Origin: Nissolia schottii
Lineage: Eukaryota > Streptophyta > Magnoliopsida > Fabales > Fabaceae
DNA length: 64,000 bases
NCBI GenBank assembly: GCA_003254905.1
Contig: QANU01087068.1
Span: 199,154-263,153 of the forward strand
Reading direction: 5' to 3'
Part shown: positions 36,660 to 49,714 of the stretch, in pieces
Numbering within the stretch: the stretch's first letter is position 1
Layout of the letters: every line of letters begins with the position of its first letter
The notes under the pieces: generated by a model
The model's input: the letters and a program-made list of their open reading frames with translations, nothing else
Databases searched by the model: none
Told to the model about the DNA's origin: nothing
Translations under genes and position numbers: made by a program

Positions 36660-37140
36660 GGTGATTCAATCACAGTTTTAAAAACTGACTGAACTGACTA
36701 GTCCGACCGATTGAACTGAGAATTGGACCCTTGACCAGTTCGATTTACTCTAAAAAATTACATGTCCTAAGAATCTGTGAAAACCGACAAATAGGACTAG
36801 TCAAAACCGGATCAATTCTCTTTATTTTTTTTAAATTGCAAAATTTTAAAAAAATAAATAATATATATATATATATATATATTTACTGATTTTGATGTAA
36901 TATTTATATATTTTGTTGAAAAACATTTTCTCACAACACTAATAATGTACAAATATTCTATAAAAAGTTATTTTTATTTATTATATAGTATATAATTAAT
37001 CATACATATAAATATATATACATATAAATAACAATATATATATATATTTATTTATTTATTTATTTATTCAACTCTGGTTGAACCTTTGAATAAACTGTCT
37101 TGACCAATCTGATGTTCGGTTCAATTTTCTTAACCTTAGA
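36660..37140. mobile_element. MITE-like relic with GACCGxTTGAAC-type ends
   Basis: The left part holds GTTTTAAAAACTGACTGAAC and ACCAGTTCGATT. The right part holds GGTTGAACCTTTG and CGGTTCAATTTTCTTAACC. Such complementary CCGGTTCAA-like ends are a common plant MITE pattern. Borders and TSD could not be fixed. Confidence 0.35.
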
Positions 37141-40100
37141 TTCAATTACAAATTTAAAATAATAAGTAATTTTAGTTAGTGAGGTATTTGGTAAAATCTT
37201 TGCTACTAAGTTACTAGTATTTTTAAATTTTATGAGATACTTGAGAAGTCTCATTTTTTTTAAATCTGAAAATATATTAAATTTATTTTTTAAATTTAAA
37301 TATTAATTAAAAATTCAAAGTTTTTAAAGATAAATTAAAAGGGAAAAAAAGGAGAGTTTCGTTATTTTTCTTTTCCTCTTTTGTTCATGTAACAGACCAA
37401 ATGGTAGCTTGGAGTGGTGCGCGCGTGGGGATTAAATTATGCCAGCTGGCCCCGTAAAGTGTCGGGGATTTTGTTTTTCTCTTTTTGTTTCTGTTGCCTT
37501 TTAATTCAGTGGCTAATGTTGTAAACACAAAAATGAAACCGAAAAGGAAATAATAATAATAATAATAAATAAATAAAACATTAAAGAAGAAAATAAAATT
37601 TAAGGGGAAAATGAAAAAAAGCGCAACGCGCTAACAAGGACAGGAGGCACCAAAAGGGGAGGAGCACCGACTGACTGTGAGTGAGACGCAAATGGGCTTC
37701 TATTCTGTGTTTGACTGTACGGTCAGTGGAACCAATTCCAAACTTGGAAATGCGAAAAATAAAATAAAAAAGTACTAATTAATACTGCGCCAAACTTATG
37801 ATGAATGCACACCATACCCCCCAATTACCATACACAACATGCCCCAAAGTCAAATCCTTGCCACTCTTTTAAATTAATTCACTTGCTGTTGACGTTTGCT
37901 GGATTTCATCTCCTTCTCTTTTGATTTGATTCCATTCTAGTAGGTCATAATATCTTTATCTTCTACCGCCATTCCCATACCATAGGCATATACAAGTCTG
38001 TGGCTATCTACCACCATGCCTGTACTCTACTAGTGTACTAGAATATGCACCCCCACCCCCGCTCATCCATCTTTTCCTATCCCCGGCATGCATTTCATGT
38101 TTGATACAACGTATTTTGTTTTTTACAGGTACTAGATGCAGTGTAATTAAAAAAAATAATGCAAATTTACTCCCTTTATCATGTACATTTTAGCTTGTGA
38201 GGTTAAAAAAGAGGATAATTTAATTATTTAAGGATTAATTTGTAATATATTATCAAATTTTAGGGTTAATTTTATGTTTTTTTTAAACTTAGGAATAAAG
38301 TGTACTTGACATATATTTTTTAAGTGTATAAACTGCAATTTTTCTTAATTTGTTTATGACTATGTCTTATTTGAGAAATTAAATAACTCGCTTATGGAAG
38401 CAGACAACATCTCTTTCTTAATAAATTATCTTAAGTGAAATTGTTGTCATGGAAGGTTAAATGTGATTTTTCATTGTCAATATCTTTATTGTTTATATCT
38501 TGTGTAAGTTTCACATTCTTAATTAAAAATATTACATTTAATATTACATGACAAAATAATTATTTGAGATAATTTATTTTCCCTTCTCTATCGCTCTCGT
38601 CGACCATGTATTGTTTAATACAATATATTATAAACTTAATTACAATATGACATGATATTTTACCATTTTATTAATTAAAATATTTTTCTACATTAAAATA
38701 ATAAATAATTTTATTAAGCCCAATTTATAATGATATCACAGTCAATTCAGTATATTCGACCAACACAAAGTTAGATAATATTTTAAATTATCAATAAAAA
38801 AGTTAGTATTCGACTAAAAAAGTTTTATTAATAGACAATAATACCCTTCAATTATTTTTTTTTATGTAGTCACTCACTTTGTTTCGACCATTCTCAAGCT
38901 CGTTGGCCCATCTTTATCACGGCGTCGTTTATCACTCTGCTCATCAATCTCAATTTTCCTCTACCACCGTTCATAAATAAAATTGGTGGTATCATTTAAA
39001 TTTTTTATGTATTTTTTTTTTCTCTTTGCAAGAATTATTTTCGTTTTCAAAGGTAAAACAGGATATAATGCATAAAAATTCCTTTAAAAAACAGATTAAT
39101 TAGGTCGTTATAAGAGATCGAGCCTGCCTTCCTGTTTTTTAGACCAAACTTAACCCTTAGTTTCCATTAGTCAACATAAAATCTTAATAAAAGTTAAATA
39201 AAACTAGTTATTTATCTATTAATTTAACTATGCACATTTTTATATCAAAATAGCTACACAGCATTTGTGTATAGCCATTTTTTTCATGCTATTAATGTTG
39301 AAAATTGTTTATAAACGGCTAACAAATCAACATATATATTAACTTACACACTTTAATGAATGACACTTGATATTTTAAGAGATAAAATAAAAATAAAAAA
39401 TTAAGTATCATTTATCAAAATATATTTATTAATTTATAGATTAATTTATTAAAATTCTCAAACATTACTCATCTATTTTAGTTATTCAATTATTTATTTG
39501 TTAGGGTATAGTATAATGGGAACGTTACTAGTAAGAAATAGGGACAGCAGGAACTGGCAAAAAGATTTGCTGGTCTGGGGCCAACGGTAGGGTGCTACAA
39601 AGTCATGGAGTCGTGAAGCGTCTCGCGGCCCACTCCTAAGGTGACACGTGCACATCGTGATCCATGTACTCCCTATGTACGCCATGCATGGAGATCTATC
39701 TCAATTCTCAAATTTGACAGTTGGAAGTGAATTGTCTATTATATGTTATATATAGGTTTATTATGTATTATCTTGATATATGAAATTATTTAATTGTATG
39801 TTTTGAATAGTATAAGCTTATGAGATAAATAGTTTTTATAACATCTTTAATAATGGTCTTTTTTTAGATCTCATAATTTGTCACTTTGCCAACAACTTCA
39901 GTACTGCGCCGTAAAAACATGAAGAGATCAAGAATAAAATTATTTCTTTTAATATAAAGGAATCAACTTCAATCTCCATTACGATTTTCATATATATTTT
40001 TTAAATTAAAAATATGATAAACAATGTCCACATGTCAATTTTTAAGCAGTGAGGATCAAAGAGGAATTAGTTGAATTGAAAGTGGGACGCGTACCTCTTT

Positions 40101-40180
40101 ACTAATTAGTCCCACCACAAGCTCGTTCGATCCTTTCTGACATCCCTTCGCTAAAAGCAGGATTGCGACAAAGAAATAAC
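37141..40180. other. intergenic with two GC-richer islands
   Basis: No gene recognised. 37390-38100 and 39510-39720 have more balanced base content than the AT-rich surroundings. The second holds ACACGTGC (39644-39651), an ABRE/G-box-type site. Neither gives a credible protein or RNA hairpin by eye. Confidence 0.45.
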
Positions 40181-40189
40181 TCTCGTTGT

Positions 40190-40375
40190 GGATGCTCTTA
40201 AAATGGTCTCAAGGCTTTTATGATTAAAAGATCTAGAATTTGGTATCTCATTTTAAAATATTGTGCACACTTAAAGCTAGAAAAGAGAGTTATTGCATGA
40301 AGAAGTGTTATGAAATATCAAATTATTCAATTGTTTCTATTTAATATCTTAAATTTTTTAGAAAGATAATTCTTG
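40190..40375 (+). repeat. diverged copy of the 24-kb dispersed repeat
   Basis: Has the same order of blocks as 23981-24400: CATTTTAAAATATTGTGCAC, AAGCTAGAAAAG, then AAATATCAAATTATTCAATT GTTTCTATxxAATATCTTAA. Single copy here. Confidence 0.5.
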
Positions 40376-40379
40376 ATAT

Positions 40380-42050
40380 ATTATTATCAAATTATATATT
40401 ACCAAGTTTATAAATTAATCTAGAGTTTAACTTTTATCTACTTACAATGTAAAATTTGTTATATTGTCATCCAATCAAATATTTTCATATACATGACTTT
40501 TGAAGGAGTGAGAGAAAAAATCAATCGAGATAACAAGCAACTCTTATCTCAAGACAAATCTGAGAGTTATTAAGGTGGAATAACACAAAGGTGATTTGAG
40601 TTCTAATTCAGTAAATAAGTATGAGATGATATAAAGTTCAAACATACCTTGAGCTTAATTCTGATTTATGTTCATGTACTTTGTACAAGCAACTTTTGTT
40701 CTATACATTAAAGTGCTTTGTAACCATATGGTCAAAATCATTATGAGGCAATTAAACTCTTGATTATATCTCGAGTGATCGTAAATGTAATCGTGATGTT
40801 TCATGAAGGTTTGACCAGTTACTTTCTCCTCAAATATTTGCTAGTTATGATTTGGTATCTAACTTGCATATTGAGTTTGGGCATGAGGCCAAATATGATG
40901 GCCCGAGATTATCTCATCGAAATAAGCTTGTAAGTATCTCAAGCCAGGATCTCGTATTTAGCATTGGGTCCCGACAATAACATTTTAATACTATCCTTAT
41001 TTAAAACATTTCAGCTAAAATAAATAAAGATACTTTAATAAATTTATTAATTAAATACCTCTTAATTTTAACTGCTTTTAATATCCATAATTTGTAAGTA
41101 CGGAGAGAGTAAGTTGTTAGTACAGGCTGGTCTTAATACTTATTAATTGCCTGCGATTTGAGCCCCTTATGATCATGTGGTACATACACAGTTTGTTTAA
41201 GAGCCTTCGTACCCAAATGAATATCTGTCAAATCTTAAGGCTACGTGCACATTTGTACATGAATTTTGTACAAGAAAAATTAAATGACACCATTCTTCTT
41301 CTTCTTATATATAATTAATGTCATTCGTTAATTTCATTGTGTAGGTGAACGACATCCTCGATCAAATCATACAGTAGCACGACGTGACGGATATATCGCT
41401 GACTACTTTGAAAATCTAAACCATGAAAGTAATTGCATGTAACCTTTTTTATGATTAGCAAGATCTTGTGAAATCTGTAATGTTAAGATCCACTAGCTAG
41501 CGATATACATTTAATTAATATTTTTTTTAAAAATACCAAAGCTCGATGGAATTAATCAAATAACCGAAAGATGAAACACAACACACGCAGATTCCTAACC
41601 AATGTTTCCTTAATTACCACCTAAAATAGTCCTTTTCGGTGTTCGTAGGAGAGAAAATAATAATAAGGAGAAAGAAGAGTTTAGTTTAATTATTTAATAT
41701 AATTTCACCAACTTATGCATATGCTGTACACCACTTACCGACACCGTACACTTGCTTACACAATTATTATAATGAATGTGTCTGGTTTTTCCTTCTGCGC
41801 GTTAACCACTTTCAGCAGCAAATCTATAATCATATAAGTGTAATTGCTTTATTTTATACAAGGAAAAAAAAGGGTAAATAATGAATCAAACTATGGTTGC
41901 CACAATAAAAAAAAATACACTAGAGTACATACATTATAGATATACATACGGTATGAAGGGTAGAGGACCACATACGACACGTCTTCACGGGCAAATCGTT
42001 AAACTGATAGGATAAATCCGTGTACATGTAAATATTTTAGAGTTTAACGG
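40380..42050. other. AT-rich intergenic, no gene recognised
   Basis: Low-complexity stretches; no coding frame, RNA gene or bounded element could be supported. Confidence 0.5.
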
Positions 42051-42099
42051 CTAACATCAAAGTAACGCGTACATTTTGTAAGATTGTCATATCTTTGTG

Positions 42100-42535
42100 T
42101 TTCACATATTATGGATATTGACACACGAAGACACTCATTTGATACACGTGTTGCATGTGTTTGAGAGTGTCTAAATAAAAAAATTCATAATTAGCCGTGT
42201 CTAAGTGTGTTCAAGCCCTATTCAAAAGTTTTTTTAGCCGTGTCTAAATAAAAAATATTTTAAATACTAAATAATTTATAACAGTAACATGAACCTTTAG
42301 AAAATTAACAAGTACTGACACATAAAAAAATATATTGCACGTTCCATATATTTTGAAAAGGGGTTTAAAAAGTATTAAAAATTATTAATTTGATATCAAT
42401 GAAAGTATTATGATATTATTATAAATATTTAATTTTATACTTTTAGGTTGTGACCATGTCCTGTAAAATTTTGAAATTGATGTATCGTCATGTCGCGTGT
42501 TGTGTTGTGTCTCGTGTTAGTACTTCTTAGCTATG
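42100..42535. mobile_element. possible MITE with GTGTC-rich ends
   Basis: The left side has GACACACGAAGACACTC and GATACACGTG. The right side has CATGTCGCGTGTTGTGTTGT and GTCTCGTGTTAG. The ends are loosely complementary (GACAC/GTGTC) around an AT core, as in common plant hAT-type MITEs. No TSD was identified. Confidence 0.3.
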
Positions 42536-43256
42536 TATTGAGTGTTTAGAGCTTTTTTAAATTGCCATTTAATCAAATTATTTTATATATATGCATGAAT
42601 TTTTAAGTAGTAGCAAGAGAGTGCACTACTTTTGTTTAGGTATGTAACAAAATTTGATTAAATAACAATGTAATTTTTTTATATTATCAATATATAACAA
42701 TTAAAATCTTACTGTTACTAGTAAGCTTTGACAAATACGAATTATTGAACAAATTGAACATGTTGTAATGAGTAAAAATACAGTGAGGTGGCTCATAGGA
42801 GATAACTTTTATTTTATTTTATTAACTAATTAATTAATGAATTAGGAAAAAAGTTTCAGTAAAATTTATAGTGACTAAAAACTAAACAATTACTTTTGGT
42901 ATCATTTTTAGCTATTGCTAGCGGCTGCTTAACAGGCACATAAGTGCCTATTAAGATGGTTTATTAATGTCAAATGCCTCTAGAAAATAAGACAATAGTT
43001 TGAGTGAGATGTGAGTAAAATAATTATAAATAAATCCGAGAATGCTCAAAAGGTAATTATTTAGTAGAAATTATTTATGGGTGAAAATAGAATAAAAGTT
43101 GGTCACCAAAAGGTAATTCTTTAATAGAATCATTTTTATTATATTGTATAGATGTACAGATATAAATTAGTTTTTTTTATTGACAATATAATTATTATTA
43201 TATTTGATATATACTTCTATACTTTGATTTTGATATTTAACATGTCTTATGATGCC

Positions 43257-43262
<6 letters not shown>

Positions 43263-43309
<47 letters not shown>
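43263..43309. repeat. (AT)n microsatellite
   Basis: About 23 perfect AT units. Confidence 0.95.
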
Positions 43310-43313
<4 letters not shown>

Positions 43314-43661
43314 GTTTGGTTAGTGGTGATAAATTGAGCATATACTAAATGAAAATTTTTGAATCCCATAAAAAAAAAGGTTAATAAATCCTCTTAATCG
43401 ATGTGTTTATACAAATCTTCATAATTTGTAAGCGGATTATTAATTAAAAAAAAGTATATCAACACTTAAAAGTATGGGTTTACCATTTTTTTAAAACCTT
43501 CTTCTCTCCCCCATGATAAACTCTATGCTTTTGTGAGTGTTTGTGTTTTAGCTAATTAGGTGTCTAAATTTTTTTATATAAAAATAACATTACTCAGTAT
43601 GTAATTATAACTATGTCTATGTATCCCTAGTATTCATACAATTACCCACTTTTGTGGGGTA

Positions 43662-43666
<5 letters not shown>

Positions 43667-43718
<52 letters not shown>
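43667..43718. repeat. (TTA)n microsatellite
   Basis: About 17 perfect TTA/ATT units. Confidence 0.95.
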
Positions 43719-43729
43719 TGGGTCTGTAC

Positions 43730-45580
43730 TTTTGTAGGGGCTAAATAATTAAGCATAGCAAAATTGCCTTCCATAACTAAAATGCATGCACAATTCTCCA
43801 ATATCGTGTGTAAGAAGAAGCTTTTATACATTTAATATTTTCTTTGACAGATAATATGTGCTAGTGCATTTATTAAAGAGCAACCACACAAGCTTGATAT
43901 TCATGTTCCTTTTAGCAAGGAAAAAGAAAAATAGTTCTACGTAGGTTTGATTGCTTTTGACAATATTTGGACTGCTATCTAAAAGACATTTTGTTTGTTA
44001 CTAGCCAAATAATAATAAAAATTTAGTCCAAAGTGTCTGTGGGACATTATGAGAACGCAATGGGGAAGTTTCCAAACTCTTTAGCATTCACATTCCAAAA
44101 ATAATTTTCAAATTGACTATATATACTTTTTATGCATGTAAATCAAATCAACTAATTGTTTTGGAGGTACCACATCATCAAAATGAATATACATTATTAA
44201 ATAATCGTAACAATATTTTTCGTCAGCAATTACATCTGCCAAATTAGCGAGTCAGAAAGTTCGTGACACGAATGGAAGTATATAAATATACTTTAATTTG
44301 GACTAATTGAAATTCTAAACTTGGAGTTTAAACTACGCTAACCATTCAAGGGAGGTACGAGAATTATCTGAAATGACCTAAGCAGTGGCGAATGTTTTTG
44401 ATTAATTGATGAAGTCAATCTCTTCCTCACTTTGATAGTTTGGAAACGGATTTGCACCTAATTTACTTCAAGACTTTGTCATGAAAATGACCCCCTCATA
44501 TATAGAGCACCGGCTATAAAGGATAAGGATTATTTCCTACAAATTATGGACAACTTTTTTAAATTTTTTTGACGGGAAAATTATGCTCAACTTAATTGAA
44601 GGTTTATACGTGAACAACGAAAATTGGAGCAAGTCAAATAATAATATAGTAGATGCTTTCTTGTAAGGTATAGTAACTATCATATTACTCCCAAAGAAGT
44701 TTTCTACCGTTTTATCCAAAAAAAATATATAATTAATAACCAGCAAACATATTAAATTAAAGGCTCACATAAGTTCCCTTGAAAACATCAAAAAGTTGAT
44801 TTAGTGATAGGTAAGTTCATATCTTTTTTAAAATGTCTCATCTTCCAGATCCAAAATGAAAAAAAAAAAATAGTATTGAGAGAAGAGAAATACTTATTTT
44901 TTGATGGAGCGCATTTAATGTATATTTCATGAACATTATTAACAATTGATTTTAAGTATTAGAGGTAGTTATAGTATCCTAAACTAGAATAGTCGATCTT
45001 ACTAATAATGAAGTATTGATACCAATGCAAGAAATAAAAAAAAGTTTCTATAAAAAAAAGTCCAAATAAGTTTCAGCCCCTAATAAATTATAAATTTGGT
45101 TTCTTCTTCAATACCCATCCAATTTTATAAGTATTGATACCTTGCCCACGCATCATCAAATGATTGGTTAATAAATTAATTTTTTTAAAATTAAAATAAG
45201 AATAACATTCGATACATCTAATAGATAACAATTGAAGTCAAGAAATCGGTACACCATATTATGACTAAGGTACCAGAACAATCTAGTATAAATCTTAATT
45301 TTGATAATTTAAATTTTTATTGCTGTCCATAATAAATTTTATTTTATTTTAATCCCAACATCAATTATTTCCATTAATATGTGATATAATAGACAAAATT
45401 CTAACTCAATTCATTCTATATAACACTCAATAATTTTTTAAAATAATAAAATAATTTTATATTCTAATACTTAAAAAAATTCTTTCAATGGTAACTTTGA
45501 AAATACATTTAACCACACATTAAAACTGCGGCTTCTTTATATTTCTAACCCATTTGGTAAAACTTGTATACCAAAATATG
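43730..45580. other. AT-rich intergenic, no gene recognised
   Basis: No coding frame above background; scattered A/T runs only. Confidence 0.5.
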
Positions 45581-45590
45581 GGTTGAAAGA

Positions 45591-45737
45591 AAAATTTACA
45601 AATGTATGGTTTTGGGTCTGAAATCACCACGGGGTGTGGCTATTTCAGACATTTTTTTTAAAAAAAATTTTTGGAGTCTAAAATCGCCATAAGAAATGAC
45701 GATTTTATACCCAAAACTATACATCCGTAAATATTTT
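45591..45737. repeat. 147-bp foldback with nested hairpin
   Basis: AAAATTTACAAATGTATGGT TTTGGGTCTGAAATC on the left pairs with the right end, whose reverse complement begins AAAATATTTACGGATGTATA. A second hairpin GTCTGAAAT..ATTTCAGAC is nested in the left arm. It is consistent with a small MITE. It lies about 450 bp upstream of the probable IQM transcription start. Confidence 0.65.
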
Positions 45738-45956
45738 TATTAGATCATAGTACAGAATTAAAAAAAAATTTGGCCATTTAAATGTAAATTTCTCTAAAAC
45801 TGCCTTGTAATTTGAAGTTACAAATAAAACTTACAAAACAAAATTGAAGTTGAGAAAGTGAGTTTTGTTTTTGGTTTATTGTTAAAAGGTGAGGAAACTG
45901 AGGGGTTCTGTCCGGTCAGGAGAGAGAAAAACCCTCTGAAGTCTAATTGTTCAAAT

Positions 45957-46047
45957 CCACGTGGTTGGAAACTCTGTCTCTGTCTCTCTCTCTCTCCATC
46001 TTCCTTTGCTGTACCACCTGCCCCTCCTCATATTATGTATATATATA
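45957..46047 (+). promoter_or_regulatory. IQM gene promoter: G-box, CT-rich patch, TATA
   Basis: A palindromic CCACGTGG (45957-45964) is followed by a CTCTCTCT pyrimidine patch and TATATATATA at 46038-46047. G-boxes bind bHLH/bZIP factors in light, ABA or stress responses. The arrangement is typical of a core plant promoter. Function is inferred. Confidence 0.5.
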
Positions 46048-46069
46048 TGTAAATTGAACTGAGTAGCCG

Positions 46070-46245
46070 ACGATACCATTCTTCATTTCATCTCCAAACT
46101 AGCTACCATTTCAAAAGCTTCGTAATCACACACAGATTCATACCCTTTTAACACCTTTTCCCATTCTCTGTTTCCGTTTCTTACACAAACTCACTTGAGA
46201 TTCTTTTTCTCCTTTTCCTGGTTATTTGGGTTCTGGAATCTTGAG
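46070..46245 (+). other. probable noncoding 5' UTR exon of the IQM gene
   Basis: Downstream of the TATA box, a CT-rich leader runs to a donor GAG|GTATTC at 46245/46246. A matching acceptor TTTTCAG|GTGTAAC at 46967/46968 lies about 50 bp before the start codon. The intron would be 722 bp. Start of the exon is approximate. Confidence 0.55.
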
Positions 46246-47018
46246 GTATTCCATTCACTCCCTTGTTATTTGAGAATCTTTGTCAATGCTATTTTTCCTC
46301 TTATTCTAGAAATGGTATTGCATTCTGAGATGAATGTTTCACTGCTATTCAAAAGGGCTACTGGGTATCTCAAAAAGATGTTTTTTTTAAAAAAAATAAT
46401 TATTTTTGTTGTTATTTATTGTTGTTGTTGGTGTTTTGGTGACAGATTTTTGAGTTCTGTTGCCTTATCTAGCCTGGTTTAATCTGTGTGACATCTTATT
46501 TTCTTGACTTGGAAAATTGTTTGGTTGGTAGTTCTTGGAGTGTGTCTAAAGAGAATGAAAATGGAGCAAATGGGGTTCCCTTTGGTTTCATGTTTCAGCT
46601 TCTCCTTTCACACTCTGGATTCTTTTTTCTTTGTTGGGCTGGCTAAAAATGGAACCTTTTTGCAGTGGGTTTTGTGGATCAGATTCATAAGATTCTGAGT
46701 TCTTGCTGATCAGATTGATAAGAATCCTTCTGTTCTTACCTATAAATACATATTAATAAATAGAACGTTGCATTTTGAAATTTGGGTCTTGAGAAATTTC
46801 TTTTGTTCTTCAGCTTAGTATTATCTTTCTTTTTTCTAATTGCTTTGATGGATTTGTGTTGCTGTGACTGTGGGTATTCTCATGGATGTGCAACATTTGC
46901 ATTTCCTATTAATGTTCATTGCATTGCTCTACTTGTATTTTAACAGTGAGTTCTTTGCAATTTTCAGGTGTAACACAGATTGCATAATAAGCCTTCTACA
47001 GATTGGTTTCGCTGTCTT

Positions 47019-49714
47019 ATGGGGATTTCTTTCTCATGTCCATTCGCGAAGTACAATGATTTCGAAGAGGGCCTAGACTCAGTGATTGTAAAATCAATCA
47101 ACTTTGGCTCTGGCAACAATGAAATCAAGACTCCGGTAAGATCAGTCAGTTTCAACAACAAGGACTCGGATGCCACCATCCTTAAATCCCTAGGTTCTGG
47201 AAAGATGACAATTGAGACATCAGTGAGCTTCAAACGAAAAGATGTGGATATCACAATATCGGCCAACGATCTCTCATTCCACCAAGAGAACTCGAAGATT
47301 AGCAAAAGGATCAAAGAGACGGATGATCATTCATTTCAGTCAGATTGTGAAACAGAAACAATCCAATCAGCACTCTTGAATCCAAACAGCCCCAAACACA
47401 TGGCTGCACTTAAATTGCAGAAAGTGTACAAGAGCTTCCGCACGAGGCGAAAGCTAGCCGATTGTGCGATTCTCGTCGAACAAAGCTGGTACTTAATTAA
47501 TTTGCCCTTAGAACCTTTTACCTTCTTTTAAAGAACTTAATGTGTTTCTAACATGTTTTTGTGTGATCTTATTATGAATAGGTGGAAGCTCTTAGATTTC
47601 GCCGAACTCAAGCGCAGCTCTATATCTTTCTTTGACATTGAGAAGCATGAAACCGCCATTTCGCGTTGGTCTCGAGCCAGAACCAGAGCTGCCAAGGTAT
47701 AGCTTCTAATATTATTCTGCTTCAGAAGTTTTATTCATTTTAGTTTATGTTCTGATTTCAAGCTGTAAGAAGCTATATTAAACATCTCTTTGTCATTGCA
47801 GGTTGGAAAAGGTTTATCGAAAGATGATAAAGCCCAAAAGCTCGCTCTGCAGCACTGGCTTGAAGCGGTTAGTTACTTGTTCTTTATCTATAGAAAATTT
47901 GATCCGGCAGTCATTGATTGATTCTTACTTACTGGCATGTTTTTTGTTGTGTGAAACAGATTGACCCGCGCCATCGCTATGGACATAATCTACACTTTTA
48001 TTATGATAAATGGCTTCAGTGTCAGTGCAGAGAACCCTTCTTCTACTGGTAAAATTCTTTGTAAAATTGTTGTTTTTTTTGGCTTACAATTTAGGCTACT
48101 ATTTTCATTTACTTTTTGTAAGACTCTGGAATCTGAAATTAGGCTTTCTGATTTGGAATTGCAGGCTAGACATAGGAGAAGGAAGAGAAGTGAATCTTGA
48201 AAAGTGCTCGCGTACTAAACTTCAACAGCAGTGTATCAAATATCTTGGTCCGGTAAGGTTTCCTACATTTATGCGTGAACATTCCGTTATTAGACATATT
48301 TACTTGAGTCACCTTTGATTCAAACTCGATCATAATTTTTGTTTTTTCTTTCTTCCAGATGGAAAGGTTGGCTTACGAAGTTGTTGTGGAGGATGGAAAG
48401 TTCTACTACAAACAATCAGGAGAGCTCCTTGACACCAGCGGAGAAGACACGCACGCCAAGTGGATCTTTGTCCTTAGCACATCTAAGGCATTGTATGTTG
48501 GCAAGAAGAAGAAAGGCTCGTTTCAGCATTCTAGCTTCTTGGCCGGTGGAGCAACCTCTTCTGCTGGGAGACTAGTGATTGAACGCGGTGTCTTGAAGGT
48601 ATAATAAAACTGGAAGAAAGCTCACAAGTTTTGTTATTTTTGTTACTTTCGCCGTAGGCGGCCGAGTAATGAGATTTTTTTTGTTTCATTTTGACAGGCG
48701 GTTTGGCCTCACAGCGGTCATTATCGTCCGACTGCAGATAATTTTAAGGAGTTCATTTCATTCCTTCAGGAGAACAATGTGAGCCTCTTGGATGTTAAGG
48801 TATTTAAATTTGAAAAGACAAATTTCTTTACATCATTTTGTAATGATTCAGATCTGTTTTCAAGATTAGAAAAATAAACAAACATATTCTGATTAAATTC
48901 ACTTTTCTGCTTGCAGATGGCTCCGGTTGATGAGGCCGATGAATTTGGTTCACTAAGGAGCAGTGGTCACCTCAGAAGCCACTCATCTGAAGAAGACTTC
49001 ACTGAGAACATGAGTTCCTTGGAGACTGAAGACACCATTGTCCAAGACTCAACTGAAGAGGATGAGGCCAATTTGATGGAAACCAAGAAGGCTTCTGCAT
49101 CAATCGCGCCTGCCGCAAGGCAATTCCAGATCCTTGGAAGAGAACTAAAAAGTCTTCAGATACCGAAAAGGGGCGTTGAAGGACTAGAAAATGAGGAAGG
49201 AGGTGCTGAGAGTTTTGAAATCGAATCTCCTACAGCTGGCCAAGAAACAGAACAACAAGCGTTTGCATTGGAGCCAGATCACGCGACTCCAAAGCAAAAA
49301 TCATGTGACAAAGAAGACGGTGACAATGAGGTAGAAACCATTCCAAAAGAGTCGATACTCAAAAGAATCAACTCGCATAAAGGAATGAAATCATACCAAT
49401 TGGGCAAGCAGTTGTCGTGCAAATGGACAACTGGAGCCGGACCGCGCATAGGCTGCGTGAGAGACTACCCTTGCGAGCTCCAGTTCCGAGCCTTGGAGCA
49501 AGTTAACCTGTCTCCAAGAAGCGGCTCCCGCTCGAAACCATCATCCTTTGCAACCAGAACCGCCTCTGGGTTGAGTCCTAGTGTTTCTTCAGTCGCAAGT
49601 TTCCTTGGCGACACATCACCAGAAACACAAAATGAACACAACTTGAATTCAAGACCAGAATTCTTCCCATTGATCAGAGGAACATCAGTGATACCAGTTA
49701 TTCACACCTCATGA
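47019..49714 (+). CDS. IQM1: IQM-family IQ-motif calmodulin-binding protein (IQM1-like)
   Basis: Plant-specific calmodulin-binding protein; IQM1 in Arabidopsis binds calmodulin-5 and affects stomatal movement and stress responses. Eight coding exons in phase: 47019-47488, 47582-47696, 47802-47867, 47960-48048, 48165-48252, 48359-48598, 48698-48799 and 48917-49714, giving 655 aa. The start [10 protein letters not shown] is the conserved family N-terminus. The IQ-type motif [14 protein letters not shown] is at 133-146. The conserved central block follows ([66 protein letters not shown]). The last exon is acidic and low-complexity, then ends with a conserved [19 protein letters not shown] segment. 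No lesion seen. The exact paralogue (IQM1 versus another member) is uncertain. Confidence 0.93.

Noticed and set aside
39494..39720. Possible small gene or miRNA in the GC-richer island
   Set aside because: No hairpin or protein family seen by eye; only an ABRE-like site stands out.
46195..47076. Several short frames before the IQM start codon
   Set aside because: They fall in the inferred leader exon and 5' UTR intron; protein similarity begins only at [10 protein letters not shown] (47019).
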